Positions 12,201 through 24,820 of a DNA stretch of 64,000 bases are shown one piece after another. The stretch's first letter is position 1. Every line of letters begins with the position of its first letter. The translations under genes and the position numbers were made by a program. The stretch is from Clytia hemisphaerica (lineage: Eukaryota; Cnidaria; Hydrozoa; Leptothecata; Clytiidae). Below the pieces are notes generated by a model. That model was not told where the DNA came from and ran no database searches. It saw nothing but the letters and a program-made list of their open reading frames with translations. The stretch spans positions 806,001 to 870,000 of the forward strand of contig CACVBU010000726.1 in the NCBI GenBank assembly GCA_902728285.1, read 5' to 3'.

Positions 12201-15200
12201 AAATCAGCACTATACTCAACTCCAACTAAACTGGCAGGTGTTATACAAAAAAGACCAGTTGATCTGAAGATGAGATCGATAATACCTAAAGCTGATGCAT
12301 GTCCACGTGTTTCTGCACTCCCCTCCACAAAAGGCATTAACGGGTAGTAAATCAATTGAATTTTGTGTTTTAGGTTGATATGATAGTTTATCGGTTGATT
12401 TGTTCCATTGTTAGTGTTGTTTGAGGTTTGATTTGTATTAGATGTTTGGTTGACAGTGATGGATGCTAATAATTCCAATGTAGATAGAATTGTTACCAGT
12501 ACAACTAGTCTCGCCATGATTTTACAACTCAATCTTTTAGATTAAAATTGTTTCGTTCAAGATTCAAGTTAGCGTTCTAAAAATCAAAATAATTCTTCAT
12601 TTCAATACATTATATACAATATCTTAGTAGTACCAAATCTGTGATTTTTCTTTAAAAACTTTATTAATTTCCCCTCGAATTTTTACTAACATGTGAAAAA
12701 TACTGATTTCATATCAAGAAAAATTAAATTATCAGATCGATATTTGCGATGTGGTAAATTTTGTGAATCGATATTTCAATTATTTATGTAAATAAATGAT
12801 AGATCAGAGAAACCACGATTCCTATTTTGCTTTGATGTAAACCTATTTTTATTGAAGTTTCAAGGCCCTCGTACACTTGTCAATATCAAATCAATATTAA
12901 AAAACTGTTACTATAAATAGAGCATAAATATTATTGAGCTAATATTGCTAAATGTAAAGATAAAAAATTGAATCCAAATGATGTTCAAATTTATGAAAGT
13001 GCTCCATTGTTTGATCATTGAGCGAGAGATGATTTAAATTGAAATTTTTCAATCTAATTCCGCTTCCATTCGCTGCCGATTATGAGTATACTCGTTGAGG
13101 AATGCGGAAATATCGGTCGTGGTCGAAGTCACCATGATTTTTAAGTTATATTTTTTCTTGTTTTTTGACCTCTCGGAGGCCTCTTTTGTTACGATCTTAA
13201 TCGAATATGATTTTTAATTTAATTTCTTTTGCCTAAATATATCCCACAAAATATTCATAAAGGAATAGAAAAATAAATTTATCGATTCATTGAATAAATT
13301 CTTTTTTTCGAAAGGGTGATAATAAATTGTAAACGAGATGAAAAACCACATCTAACTTTAGCGATAATATTGATCACAATAAAAGGGAAAAGAATAGAAC
13401 CAGAAACAACAATTCTTGAATTTTAAACTGGTATTGCTAATTTTGAACCTGGGCACGCCATCTGCTGAAGTTACCAAGTCGAAGGAAAGCCAAGGAAAAT
13501 TGTATTATTGTAGATTTTGGACATCTAATTTTTAAGAAAAAAAAATCAGTTCATAACTTGAGAAGGAAGTATTTTTCGAATACCGACAACTCAAACGTAC
13601 TAGCAAAAATGGATCTTGTTTTATTATCAATTATCATCTATACAAGCTTGCTAAAGGACATTGTAACAGCAAATCAGACAGTCAGTCCACCACAACTAAA
13701 TAGACTTCAACTCATCTATTACCCACAAATGCCTTTCACCACCAACAAGGATAACTACGATGCTTCTCAACCAAGAACACTCTTCTCAACTGGAATCGTT
13801 GAACTCATTTTCAAAACTACTGGATTATATTGTATAGAACCTCCTCAGAGTGACGTCATTGAACATGTAGTCAACCTTCAAACTCGAGAACAATTTTACG
13901 CTACTGTGAAAAACACAACTTTAAATTATGGTCAAGGAATACTAGAAAATGTGACCAAACCTGAAAAAGTCATTTGGGGTCCAATGAATCGGCACTTAGA
14001 TTATGAGACGCCGTACTTCATCCGTGATCGACGCTTGATTTCGAGAACCATTCTAACAAGCGACAAAATTATTGTTATAGTGCCTCGTTATCGGATCAGC
14101 TTTCATTACAAGTTATATTATGGGTTAGCGAACAGTCATCGAATCTTAACAATATCTATTATTCTGGCGCTTCTTACAGGTACTTTATTCTGGCTTTGTG
14201 AGCGATCTAAGAACCCAGTTTTCGACGGCCTTGTTGGTATGGGGACTGGAATATACTGGTCGTTTGTTACCATGACAACTGTCGGATACGGTGACGTCAC
14301 ACCTGTTACCTTCATCGGGCGCTTTGTGTCCATAGTTTGGATGTTATTCGCCCTTATAATCGCTTCCGCCTTAACCGCCACTTTTTCTGATAGTTTTACC
14401 GGAATTTCCGGATTAGAAGTTGAAGGACGAGAAATAGCTGCATTGCAGTATTCATACGAAATGAGAGTCTTGGAAACAGATTATTCAGTCTCGAAGGTGA
14501 TTGGTCGCCCATCCTACCATGATGTCATTGAAGCTGTCAGGAATAACGAAGCCTTTGGTGCAGTTATCCCGTATGAAATTGCTGCTTGGATGCAGGATGA
14601 GATACTGAATTCAGAAAAAGAACCTTTATCTATGGTATATACATTACCAGCCAAAATCAAATTCAATATCCTTATTGCCAGACACTCTTTTGGAGACAGA
14701 GAACAAAGTAATGAAATCTTTCATTGTATGTTTGCAACATATCGGCATTTGGTAATCGAAGATGTCTTAGACGTGCATCAACGTAATGTGTTTTTAGAGA
14801 CTATCTACTATGCTGGTTCTTTTAATGCGGCAAATTTTAAAAACGTGATCTACGCTGTCATCGTCATACCGATTTTCGCTGTTGTTGGTCTTGGACTTTT
14901 GTTTTCTTTTTATGAATTTTTCAAGAAACGGAAAACTATAAAAACAAAATCATTGGGAGACTGCTCAGAGGGGTCTAGTGAACAGAAAATTGAGAAAATT
15001 GTGAGCCAAATAAGCGTTCTACTGGATGATCTTAAAAGTATTAAGGATGCTGAAAAGAATCAAATTGGCGATAAAACTAGTTTAAATCATAATGCTTAAC
15101 CATTCAACGGTATTCAAATATCAAATATATTTTAAAAAAATAATAATGTGCATTCTTTTAGAAAATGATACTTTAAATTTTACTCAATTTAAATTTAAGT

Positions 15201-18200
15201 AATTTTTATCATTATTAAGCACGTTAGCATTAAATATCGGTTATTCTCAACTTCAGTTGAGCTATAATCTGAGAATGTCTGTATGTATGTATGTATGTCT
15301 GTATGTCCGTCCGAAAACTTTAGGGCAGGCTTGACACTTCAAAAAAGGTCGGATTTGGCTGAAATTTGGCACACTTGTTCCTTGGGTGAATATCTGGGGG
15401 TATTTTTTTCATTTTTTGAAAATTTTGATTTTTGGGGCCTGGGGACGAGTTTTTCGCCAAAACGAGGCTAAAACTTTGGGGCAGCCTGGACACTTCAAAA
15501 AAGGTCGGATTTGACTGAAATTTGGCACACTTGTTCCTTGGGTGAATATCTGGGGGTGTTTTTTTCATTTTTTGAAAATTTTGATTTTTGGGGCCTGGGG
15601 ACGAGTTTTTCACCAAAACGAGGCTGGCAGCCTGGACACTTCAAAAAAGGTCGGATTTGGCTGAAATTTGGCACACTTGTTCCTTGGGTGAATATCTGGG
15701 GGTTTTTTATTTCATTTTTTTGAAAATTTTGATTTTTGGGGCCTGGGGACGAGTTTTTCACCAAAACGAGGCTGGCAGCCTGGACACTTCAAAAAAGGTC
15801 GGATTTGGCTGAAATTTGGCACACTTGTTCCTTGGGTGAATATCTGGGGGTATTTTTTTCATTTTTTGAAAATTTTGATTTTTGGGGCCTGGGGCCTTCT
15901 AATAACGGGAAAATCTGAAGTTGAGCCCAGTGCGGTGCGCACGTTCGACTATATCAGATAGCCGTTCATAGTATCCACTAAATACTGTACATAGAATTGG
16001 CTTAATCACACTGACCTTTATATATCCCTGGACCAAGTTTCTCAATGAAATTGGTACCCTAATGGCGGCACTACTCAATAGTGGTGAAAATACGTCGAGA
16101 GCGCTAGATCTACTTTCCCCGAATACTTTTGATGATCTAGCGCCGTTAGACGTTAACTTTTAACATTGCAATGGCTTCTTCTCGGGTACCACCAAAAGAA
16201 TCCGATCAAAGATGGCGGATATTGCTTGGTCCAGGGTTATATAAAGGTCAGTGCTTAATCCGCATTATCACCCAAAAGAATGATGGATGGTCAGGTCCTT
16301 AATTTGTTCTGTTTCTAAGTATTCGTTATGGGCAACGCACGCATCCCCTCTGATATGTTTTGATATAGGGTTGCGTATCTTGTTTAAAATTCTTGTCCGA
16401 GCGTTACTCCCGTCTTTGTGTTTTTGAGTTTTAACTTGATAAGCTGGGATAGTGAGTTTTATATAAGAGATCTTTGATTTTCATTAAATTTAATTAAAAA
16501 TTTGAATGGCTAGGTTAGTACAATCATTGGATTTCTAATGCTTTTTAAGAAAGTTGAAGCAGGTTAACCCAAAATTTCGGACGGAAATTTTATAACGATA
16601 CGCACCCCCTATATCAAAATCAGTTCTAGGAATGCGCGCAGCCTATATTCGTTATAAATGTTGCTTTCCTTTATCTTCACTAATATGTAATGCTAGTGGA
16701 AGATTTGTGTGCCAACCAGCACTAGCTGGGATCTGGTATCGAGTTAGTAAACAAATCCATTGTTCGGGATGTCTAAGGGTTCCTTTCTGGTAATAGGGTT
16801 AAAACCGTTACCATTCTTAATTTGATTTAACTTATCAATCATATTTGATAGTTCTTTTATCGACTTGTCAATTTTCCCATCAAGCTCTCTTGCCTCGCTG
16901 CCTTTGTCGATTTTAGACTTCTGATGGCGAAAGTTCCAGTATGCCCAAATAGCACCAATAATGGCCAAAATCCCAATAACAGCGATCATTTTAAGCGTAT
17001 GAGGTGATTTAAATATCTCACCTATTGTGTGTCCACCATAATAATTTGTCTGTAAATTAATGGGTTGTCGAAAATAATCTTGAGCAGTTTCCAATACACT
17101 TTGTCTGAGCGTCCCAAACATACAGTCCAGCATATCCTTGGCAAATGGAAATGCATCCTTACTTAAAAGCATATTGAAGATGGTAACTCCAGGTAAAGTG
17201 TAAACCATACTTAATACATTACTTTCTGTCTCATCCAAGATCTGATCTTTCATCCATGCCGCTATTTCAATTGGCAATAAAGCAGCGAAGACTTTCTCTT
17301 GTCTGACTGCTTCCACGACTTCTTCATAGGTTTCATAGGAGATATAATCTTTGACACCAAAATGAACTTGAGCTTGGTATTCTTGATGTGATCGAGATAA
17401 AACGGAGACTGTTTTACCGCTTATTTCGAGACCATTAATCCCAGACACTGTATCAGATATGGTTGCAGTTAGTATGGAAGATATCGCTAGCCCAAGAAGC
17501 ATCCACATAACGGCCAAAGAACGTCCGAGAAACGTTATTGGTGTGACGTCACCGTAACCGACAGTTGTCATGGTAACAAACGCCCAGTAGATCCCAGACC
17601 CGGCACCTGTTTTCGGTTTACAGTTTGAGTTAAACGGTAATTCGAATATCCAAAATAATAATCCGGAAATGAAACTAAGTAGAGAGACAGCAAAAACGAT
17701 GATATTACTATTAATGATGCCTCTAAGAAGTTTGTTTGGTAGCCAGATTTCACTGCGTGACATTATTACAACTACTTCCTGACTTTTTAAAATGTCAAAT
17801 GTCTCTAAACCTCGTTCATGAAACATACTAACATTTACAGCTGCCAAATAATAATCAAATGGTCCCCACATCACTTTCTGTGGTGTTGTCAAATTCTTTA
17901 GAATTCCTTCACCATGACGTATACTTGTATTTCTCATAACGTCAAAACTTTTTAACCGTGATTCCAAGACAATTTTAGTGTGTAATAGAATGTGGGTGGC
18001 GTTCGGTGTACATTTCACGCGGCCGAGCTCAAATAGAACAGGTATGATACCAGCTGGGTTCCCATAATCATCCAATTGATAAAAAGGTGGTTGTTTGTAC
18101 AATACTCCTTGGTATGTGTCCGATGTGTTCCATTGTAGTCCTGGTGATGCCGTAATCTTTGGGAGGAAGCTCAAAAATGACGATAGTAAGATAAGCAGCA

Positions 18201-21200
18201 TCGTTTCAGATTGTCAACTGAAAATTCACGAACTCAACAAGAATATTTGTTTTTTCTTCCGCTGACTTTCTAATACTTGAAATAACCAGGATATATTGTG
18301 TTATCTCTTTTCTATTAAGAAATCATTTTTTGAATATTATTATATCAAATGTTTGGTTTGTTTTTACCCTTAGACACCCTCAATAACCGTTTCATATTCA
18401 TGGTTTTTCTCACTAAAAATAAAAATTTGTTGGATTAACGAAAAATGAGCTGAATACAACTTTTATGAATTATTTATCAGCAATTTACCTTGGAAGAGAT
18501 ATATAGATTTTAGTAATGTTTAGGTTAAATGTTTTATTTTTACATAAGTGCTGTTTCCGTTTCATGTCAGACACATATTTCATATCAGGACAGTGTCTAC
18601 CTATTTTTATATTGTGCTGATATAAGCAAAAAATGTTTTTCTTTTCCTCTTTCTGACCAATTTGCTCCACATCCGTGTCTATTCAATACGAAAAAGCTTG
18701 TGAATTGAAATTGATGGGTAAGCAAACGATATCACTCTCATTCAAAAACAAAACCTTTAAGTTTTTTTACTAAAATGTATTGTATTTAGTTTTGACTTTA
18801 TATCAAAATGAGGTATTAGCTGGAACACTCCACACTACCAAATTTACCAAAACTTTACTCCAAGTAACTTCCAAAGTTTACTTTCATAGGATCCCTTGAT
18901 TGAAATCAAGGTCACGGAGTATAGATAAGTTGCTCTTCAAACTCTGCCCCTGGACTGCCTACAGGACCCGATGGAAAACAGTATATTTATATAACTGAGG
19001 TGTATATCCTGTATAAATATTCGTAATAATAATAATAACTAGGTCACAGTGTGGATCTAAACCACACTGAAACGACCGCCTTCCTTCACGCATCACGCAC
19101 GGCGAGCGCGCGCACATTGTTAACGCCTACATGTCATCTCCAGTACATTTTAGATTATTCATTGGAAACAGATTACAATATAGTCATTTTTCACGTCTCG
19201 ATTATTCAATTACGAATAAAAGACATTCAGGAAAAAAAAAGAGAAACACCTGGGTAATCTAGTTAAAAAAACCGAAAGTAAATGGTAGACAAAGTAATGA
19301 GCCAAGGCAAAACGAGATTAGCGTACCACTATGAAAGAAACCGCCTCCGGCGGTCGATAATAATGGACCTGATGGTTTCCCTGCCATCCTGCTCAAAAAA
19401 GCCAGACAACAACAACTTGCAACTCCTCTTTGTCTTATCTGGAGAAACAAGTTCACAGAGTATAGATAAGTTGCTTCCCAAGAGAGCCGACTAATACAGG
19501 TCGGAATTGAGAAACTTCCTCCAGGGTTTACATAAAGCTCACTGATTCATTCTCATACTCCATGTTACACTTAAGGTGAACTTACTATAACCTGCTGCTA
19601 TCTTTAGTGTATATATTTTCCAAGGTACTAAATGCTTGTAAATCGTGTTTCGCGAGTACTGAACTTCGCGATTTCGACTTTCTGGACTGTTTTGCGTGTA
19701 TTAAATTTTGCATATCACTGAATTGGATATTTTTAAAGAAGAGGATTAAAACAAGGAAAAGACTTGCTTGAAACACAACGTAATAGGTGCAAAAATAGTT
19801 TCAAAATTGGAATAAAATGGTGACAAAAATGGTAAGACATTGTAAGAAAATGTTTGCCTATTTTGAAAGTTTTCGCGTGTATTCGATTTCGGGGATTTTG
19901 TGTTTTTGAAAGATTTAAACAGTACTAAATTTCGTGAAATTTTGCCTAAATAAGTCGCGAAATTAAGTACACACAAAAACTTAGGATACACTTAAGGTGA
20001 GTTATAGGATGACATGGAAAAAATTTTTGATATTCATGACGTAATATTTTATACGGAAACACACGAAAAACACCGGGCGTTTGCCACCAGTCTCATTGTT
20101 TAAATTCAAAATTGGCCGGTGTTTTTCGTGTATTTCTGTATAGAAGATTACGTCATGAATATCAAAAATTCTAAACAAACATCCAAATTCAAATCCCTCG
20201 ATGTCACTATACCGATTTATAGCTCGTGTAAGCTTTATGAGTTTAAGAAAATGTTAGTACATGATGTTTTTATATGAACAAACTACATAAGAATATAAGG
20301 CTCCGATAGAAAAAATACTGAGAACAAGAAAATGAACATGTTTGACTTTGCGGACTCTGAAACACTGAATTTCTCAAAAATGATAAAAATTAGAACATTT
20401 TAAGAACATTTTTAGACTTAAGCTCAAAAAGTTAATAATATTCGAAAGCTTCAAAACTTTTGGACGCTCTTACAAATGTGTAATCATCTTTATTCATCTT
20501 AGATGATCTTCCGAGCCTAAATGAACTTCAATACTATTTAAGCAGAAAATGAGCTAACTAGCTATCAATGAAATTTGTGTGGGAATCTTTTCCAGAAAAG
20601 TAACTTATAACCTCAAGAGAACTTATTTTCGCAGGAGCTAATTTTCGCTTTTTTGCGGTTTTTCGGCATACCGCGAAAATTAGAACCCACGAATTACGAA
20701 TTTGGCACTTTTTTCATCAAAGCATCAAAGTCTACAGGAAAATGAAAGAAATATGTCTAAAATAGGGGAAAACCACGAAGATGAATTCCCGCGAAAAGCA
20801 ATTTTTTCGAATTTGTTTTTTGACCGCTAAAATTGATTCCCTGAAGGTACACATCAAAGCACATATCAAACTACTTTTTGCTAACTTACGTAAATCTTTG
20901 ATTAATTTCAAAATAAAAATTCTCAATGCTTTTAATTAGCACATTGTATTCAAAAATAGTTTTTTTTTCCTGAAAATGATTGAAAAAATTTTTTAATCGA
21001 ATTTGACTAATCAAAACAGTGTGTAACATCGTTTCACAAAGTATTGAGAATTCATGTCCAATAGATTTGTTAGCTATCAGAAAAATTTTTCTATTGATTA
21101 ATAGTTGATAACATCCCCTCTTTTTAACGCTAATCAAAGCGAAATATCACGATATTCCTGAGTTTTCAATATTTCGCTGTTTTTAACACTGATTAAAGTA

Positions 21201-24200
21201 AAAAGTGAGATTCTAAAGCAAAAGTTTTCTCAAAAGATTATATCTTGACTACATCAACAATATGAAGGTTCTTAAATCAAGCGTATCAGCTTAAACAAAT
21301 ACATTTGTATAAAGGTTTTAAGTCATCGTTTCAAATAGCAATGGTGCTGATAATTTTCGTTTTCACATTTGCTGTAAGCTTCCAGTCAATATCTTGTTTC
21401 TATGTTCTACCAAATGCTGATGGTAGCGTTGAATTGCAAGCTGTTTATACTGAAGTCAAACCGTTCATTTATTTTGATCCAGAAAGTGACAGGATGGAAG
21501 GTAAGGTTCATAATAATACACAGGTTGCAAAATTATATCAATGCAGTCAAAACATGTGATTACTCGAAAAAATTCTCGTAATTTTATTCCCATGTTACTC
21601 GCTTTACAACTTAAAACTGAATCAAAAATACATGTCATGTAACAAGCACATAAAAAGTTCGAGTAAAAGCGTGATTTGTCTTCTGACTTTAATTTTACAA
21701 CCTGTGTATTTTATATACAATTAAATTGAATCTCTATTATTAGAGCCTCTATAACTCGAATAACTCCATAACTCGAACATGGTTATAAACAAAACCTTAT
21801 AAACACTTCTCTATAGCTCGAATTTTCTATAACTCGAATAAACTCTAATTCCCCGTTCGCGTTCGACTTGTAGAGACTCCACTCTATTTTTATTTTACCG
21901 AATCATCTCGTGCATTTTTGAGAGTCGAAATATTCATTAAATGTAAACTCTCGTATTTATTTAAGAGTGACCATCGTAGTACAGTAGTAGGGTATCCGGC
22001 TATGGTGCGCGAGGTTGTGGGTTCAACCCCCAGCCGGGTCATACCAAAGATTTCCAAAATGGTACTTGATACCTCTCTGCTTGATACTCAGCAATTAAGA
22101 GAAGGATCAATGGTAAGTGGAGCAATCCAGGGAGGTAGAGTGGCGCCTTCCCCTACCTTCGGGTAGATAGCTATCGAAAGAGGAGCCTTCGGGTCGCCTC
22201 GGTCGTAGACTACTTACTTACAGACTACTTATATCTATTTATCTTTCACAGGTATATACCCGTTGATCTTTTACAAAAGTGCTGCATACTGTACCGATTC
22301 ACCACGAGTTCACTTAGTCAATTACACTGTTCAAATGGAAACAAGTGGCCAAATGGACGAATTGATGAAATCTGATACAAACATCGGAGAAGGGGGACTT
22401 GGTAATATCACCAAGGAGACCATTATGTGGTTACCCTTTGATACTCATGTTGATAAAATTGGTCCACGCTCATTCTTGAAACGGAATTTAACCAAATTAA
22501 ATCTTCTTTCTAGTAACGGACTTGCTGTTTTTATGCCCCGCAAAATGATCGCTTTGCCGAATAAACTTTTACGTGGGACACGATTTTGTGACTTAATTGT
22601 GATCATTACCATTCTTGTTGGCTTCTTGTTCGGGCTTTTGGTTTGGATTGTTGAACGGCCCTATAATCCTGCTTTTCAGGATCGAATCGGGCCGTTGTCA
22701 GGTATTTACTGGTCTTTTGTTACTATGACAACCGTTGGTTATGGCGACATTGTGCCGGTATCGATCATCGGGAAAACGATCTCAGTTGTTTGGATGTTTA
22801 TGGGGTTGATGGTTGCAGCTGTAATGACCGCAACGCTAACCAATGTCGTCACTGGAGTTGAGGGGCTCGGGATCGAAGGGAAAAGGGTTGCAGTAATGCG
22901 AGATTCGTACGAAGAGCTTTACGTTGAAAGGGATTACCGTGCCGTCGCCGTTACGTTTGATACGTATGAAGAAGTTATACAGGCATCAAGAGATGAAGTT
23001 GTTTACGCTTCCGTGCTCCCGTATGACGTCGCAGCTTGGATGCAGGACGAGATACGACACCCGCCTGATGACGTAATCCCGTTAAGTGCTGTATATATCC
23101 TTCAAGGGAAAGTGCCGTTCGATATTTTGGTCTATTTGAATAAAACTATGGAACATTTATTCTATTGTATGTTAGAAGTATTCCCTGAAGAGATAGTCAG
23201 GAGTAGTGAAGAGCTTTATAAGCGACCTATTATCCTGGAAACAACATTTTACGGAAATGTCTTTGAAACATTCCTCTATAACGTTCCGGTACAGATAATC
23301 GCCGGAATTACGTTACTAGTTATACTTGTTTCAGTTGTTGTGTATATTTTTGCTCGTCAATCGAAAGTCAACGTTAAAGAACAAAAGAAGATAACAATTG
23401 AACGTTCGATAAACCAACTGGCATTTCTATTGGATGATTATAAACAGATTTTGAAGACAGAAGAGTTATCGATGAAACCTTTCAGTTGAGTTTTTGTGTT
23501 ACAGATGCGTTATGTAAAGTATTGGGCTGTTCCATAAAATTTCCATACAGGGGGGGAATGGCAAAATTAGCAAAAGAACCCTTGGAAAAATTATTTTCAT
23601 GTCTTAAAGTGAGGGTGGACGAACTATAAAATCAGTTGTTCACCCCCTGGAAGTTCAAGGATAACTTTTTACTCCCTGGAAAAATGAAAAAAAAATTCTT
23701 TAGATCCCTGGAAATTCTTATCGGATTACCCCCTGGAAATGTTCGTCCACCCCCCTCCCTATATGGTCATAAAATGGAATGGCCCATTTTGCGCTTCTGC
23801 TCCTAATATTGGTTTCTTGACATTGTTGGCTTTATCTGGCTAATGATCAATGACTAGTTTTGAATTTTGAATCAAAGAACTCTGAAAACTGAATGAAACC
23901 TTGTATATAATGAAGACATATTGTAGCTCTCTGTATATTGATAGAACTACGATATTATGTCAGTTGTTGTAGCATTGATTAAAGGGTGAACCAGACGTTT
24001 TAAGGACGCACACGTTCATTCACTAACAGGGTTACCAATTTTATTGTTAAATAACTTCATGGTAACCCCTTTTTTATTTTAAAGTTATAAAATCAATTTG
24101 ATAAACTTGATGACCGAATGGCCAAACATATGACCTGACAACGAGTGAATGCGATGAATGAATGAATGAATGAATGAATGAATGAATGAATGAATGAATG

Positions 24201-24761
24201 AATGAATGAATGAATGAATGAATGAATGAATGAATGAATGAATGAATGAATGAATGAATGAATGAATGAATGAATGATATTGTCATTCTTCATAACGTGT
24301 ATATCCAGAGTCTTTCAAATTATTTGACAAAACAAACAAAAATGGAAATCCAAAATGGAAATCGTTTTTAAGGAATTTATGGCTATAACAACAATTCCTT
24401 TAATATCTGCCCTGTTTTATTGGTGCCGGGTATGTGCGAGCCATAAGGGTCCCTTTTTCACATACACGAAAGTCAAAAAGCCAATAAAAAGGAAGTGAGT
24501 CTCTATACGGGTTCCAAAATTACGAAAATAAAAAATCGACTCCGATTTCTTGAAATTTGGACTAAAATTTGAAAGTTTTGGCCGAAATTTTGGGGAAATA
24601 GTCTCTCTAAGGGTGACAAAAACGCCAAATATTTTGTCTCTCTCAGGGTCGGTTTTCGAACTTTGGCTCGGACATACCCGTCACCTTGCAAAGCTAGTAC
24701 TCTTAGGTTCCAAATAAACGGGGGGGGGGGTTCGAATAAACGGGGGGGTTGGAAAATTTTA

Positions 24762-24820
<59 letters not shown>

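Larger units (their letters stand above)
18202..21340. other. Intergenic region between divergent genes C and D
   Basis: 3.1 kb, no credible ORF. Holds repeats at 18530-18760, 19040-19490, 20022-20170 and about 20240-20470. The 300 bases nearest each start codon are free of obvious repeats and should hold the promoters. Confidence 0.5.
21501..22251 (+). other. Intron of channel gene D, largely transposon-derived
   Basis: 751 bp, phase 1. It holds, in order, a MITE (21515-21710), a second MITE (21741-21885) and a SINE (21968-22235). These make up most of its length. Confidence 0.75.

Noticed and set aside
13558-13608. N-terminal extension of channel B (also of A and D)
   Set aside because: The extension depends on a TTG codon; the downstream ATG has good context and puts the signal peptide first.
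15283-15918. Several overlapping ORFs on both strands
   Set aside because: They arise from the tandem 150-bp unit and change frame with it; not genes.
24074-24293. ORFs of repeated HSFI residues
   Set aside because: Translation of the TGAA microsatellite.
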